From positions 930,001 to 994,000 of the forward strand of contig BSDZ01000015.1 in NCBI GenBank assembly GCA_030268105.1: a DNA stretch of 64,000 nt, read 5' to 3'. This DNA comes from Volvox africanus (taxonomy: Eukaryota; Chlorophyta; Chlorophyceae; Chlamydomonadales; Volvocaceae). The notes under the pieces were generated by a model that saw only the letters and a program-made list of their open reading frames with translations, was not told where the DNA came from and did no database searches. This document shows, piece after piece, positions 62,441-64,000 of the stretch; positions within the stretch are counted from its first letter, which is position 1; each line of letters opens with the position of its first letter. The translations under genes were made by a program, and so were the position numbers.

Positions 62441-63471
62441 CTGTCCGATGCCCACAACGTATGGCTCCTAACACTTGTCTAGCTGACTGGTACAGGTAGT
62501 GAAACCAGCGGTGGGAAGGAGTTGCTGACTGACTTTGTGTTGCCTCTGTGTTGCCACTTAAGGTGCAAAAAGGACTGTCGTGGCGTTCTGCTTTTAAGGG
62601 GGGCCGGGAAGTTGTATGTCGCTTAACCAAGAAGTCATATGTGCCCGGCATTCACGGGCTCGTCCTCTTTTGGGGCCAGGGAGAGTCAGAGAGACGTGGG
62701 GAGGGGTGCTGTTGGTGAAGCACTATCTTGCATGACATGGCTTTGCGTTACATGCGGCCAATAAACACCTCGTTGCCAGGAAGAGATTTGCACGGTGCCA
62801 ATTTGGAGAAGTATTTATACAAACAGACACGTTGCACGTACGGATTTACAACACAACGGAGATTCCGTAGAATCTCCGTTGTGTTGGTATGGCTGGATAG
62901 CAAGAGGAGGCGGGAATGAGGCCTCCGGAAGTATTAAAAGCATTCAGTGCAAAACGTGGCTCTGTCCGGTATGAGTTCACGACAGTTGGAAGCATGGTGT
63001 CGATGCATTGTGTTTGGTATACGATATTGATCGGCTTAGTCAATCGATTCTCTCAATCGAATTGAGATCGATCTTATCGCTAACCGATAGGGCGCTGAGG
63101 GGCTAAACTACTGGTTGGAATTTAGCATCCACGTTTTCGCGTATCGTCATGAGGATGCTGTAAATCAAGGGGCCACAAAGGGTCGGAGGGTTGACGCTGG
63201 TGGGCTGCATAAAAGGTGACCGCGGTAACTTCAGTTGGGCCTTGCGTGTTGAGACCCTTCTTGGACCTTCTCGGTGCTGCTGCACCACATCCTGATCCTG
63301 CTGCTGCACCTGTTATTATTACTGCTACTGCTACTACCGATGCGGTTCCTGCTGCCGCATGGTGCTACAGCCACATCCTAGGCAATATGTTAGCAGTACT
63401 GGACTCTGCTGTGCCGTATATTATACATTTATGCTGCAGGTGTATAGTTGTGTCCTCTAGCGTTTGGTGTT
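60907..63471. other. region downstream of the channel gene, no clear gene
   Basis: No exon chain with family resemblance is visible. Open frames of 90-146 codons at 61023-61463 (both strands) are uncharacteristic. A (TA)n microsatellite lies at 62404-62437, and a near-palindrome built on CAACGGAGATTCCGTAGAATCTCCGTTGTGTTG at about 62853-62885. No TGTAA was found close to the channel stop, so the end of that transcript is undefined. Confidence 0.45.
62404..62437. repeat. (TA)n microsatellite
   Basis: About 16 TA dinucleotides in a row. Confidence 0.95.
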
Positions 63472-64000
63472 ATGGCAGATTATACTAAGACATTGACGAC
63501 GGTGGCTGTTGCGGCTGTGGCGGCGGTTGTCAAGGTGCGTCGTCCTTGCGTGCCTATCCTTAAGACAAATGGCATTAGGTGAGATATATAGAAGAGCTAA
63601 GAGAAAGATATGCATGAGTGACTAGTACGCCAGCGCAATGTGCAGGAAAGCAACAGGATGCTGGTGTTCAGGTGACCGGCAGTATATGCAGTGTGAGGCT
63701 GCGGACCCTGCGAATATATTGGAAGTGGGGTTCCCGTTATGCTGTGGGTTTCACACCGGTTATGGCGGCGGTAGCAGTTATGCTCGCCTTTGCGTAAAGG
63801 CAGGTTTATGTGCTGCTGTCGTGTAGGCTTGCAGGATTATTTTAGTCAAGGAGTCAAGGAACGGATTATGTTACCGCTTGGCAGCTTTCGCAAGCTGCGG
63901 TACAGAGAGGGACGCACATCCCTCACCCGTCTCTCCGTCAGAGGACATATCGTGCGAATCCTTGCGGTGTCTTTTCACAGCGAGTGAGTCCGATTGGTTT
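63472..64000 (+). CDS. possible start of a small membrane protein gene, cut by window end
   Basis: A tentative model: ATG at 63472, exon 1 to 63534 (MADYTKTLTTVAVAAVAAVV.. then donor GTGCGT), exon 2 63672-63793 (VTGSICSVRLRTLRIYWKWG, then a hydrophobic helix YAVGFTPVMAAVAVMLAFA), exon 3 from 63835, open to the window end (IILVKESRNGLCYRLAAFAS..). Phases agree and the hydrophobic helix continues smoothly across the second junction, but that intron would be only 41 bases, short for a green alga. Without it the frame stops at 63796. The family is not recognised. Confidence 0.3.

Overview
This is nuclear DNA from a eukaryote, most likely a volvocine green alga (Volvox, Chlamydomonas or a close relative). 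The reasons are: genes split into many short GT-AG exons with GTGAG/GTACG-type donors; the algal polyadenylation signal TGTAA just after several stop codons; GC-rich exons full of Ala, Gly, Gln, Ser and His runs; AT-rich or microsatellite-rich introns and spacers; and very frequent GTAC/GTACGG words. The species is not determinable from the window. All exon models below were built by hand from splice-site consensus, reading-phase continuity and protein-family resemblance, and not from alignments.

Layout. (1) 240-2592 (+): the 3' exons of a BTB/POZ protein that starts left of the window. (2) 7466-11188 (-): a 1,145-residue low-complexity protein of unknown function, converging on gene 1 across a 4.9 kb spacer. 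(3) 13845-18263 (+): a 500-residue TPR plus SAM-methyltransferase protein, divergent from gene 2. (4) 19451-20500 (+): a 206-residue CTR-type copper transporter. (5) 22292-30274 (+): an 11-exon membrane-anchored CotH-kinase-family protein whose introns hold minisatellites and an antisense copy of an ion-channel exon. (6) 34486-41001 (-): a secretory-pathway sulfotransferase-like protein of about 668 residues in 13 exons. (7) 41577-60906 (+): an 18-exon gene whose frame is continuous over 10,239 nt. It encodes a 3,412-residue voltage-gated/cyclic-nucleotide-binding cation channel with disordered N- and C-terminal extensions of about 1,960 and 990 residues and an unusual selectivity filter. (8) 63472-64000 (+): a doubtful start of another gene that runs off the window.

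Genes 6 and 7 are divergent and share a 575 bp promoter interval. Genes 5 and 6 converge on a 4.2 kb gene-poor spacer. The CotH and sulfotransferase proteins have a signal anchor or signal peptide and could act on secreted or extracellular-matrix material, which fits volvocine biology but is inference.

The most unusual structure is non-coding. A family of pyrimidine-rich elements occurs four times; two copies form the 3' half of an intron right up to the acceptor AG, like introners, and a third carried a channel exon with it into another gene. A complex hexanucleotide array occurs twice in opposite orientation in two introns of the channel gene. Several introns end in pyrimidine minisatellites that run directly into the splice acceptor.
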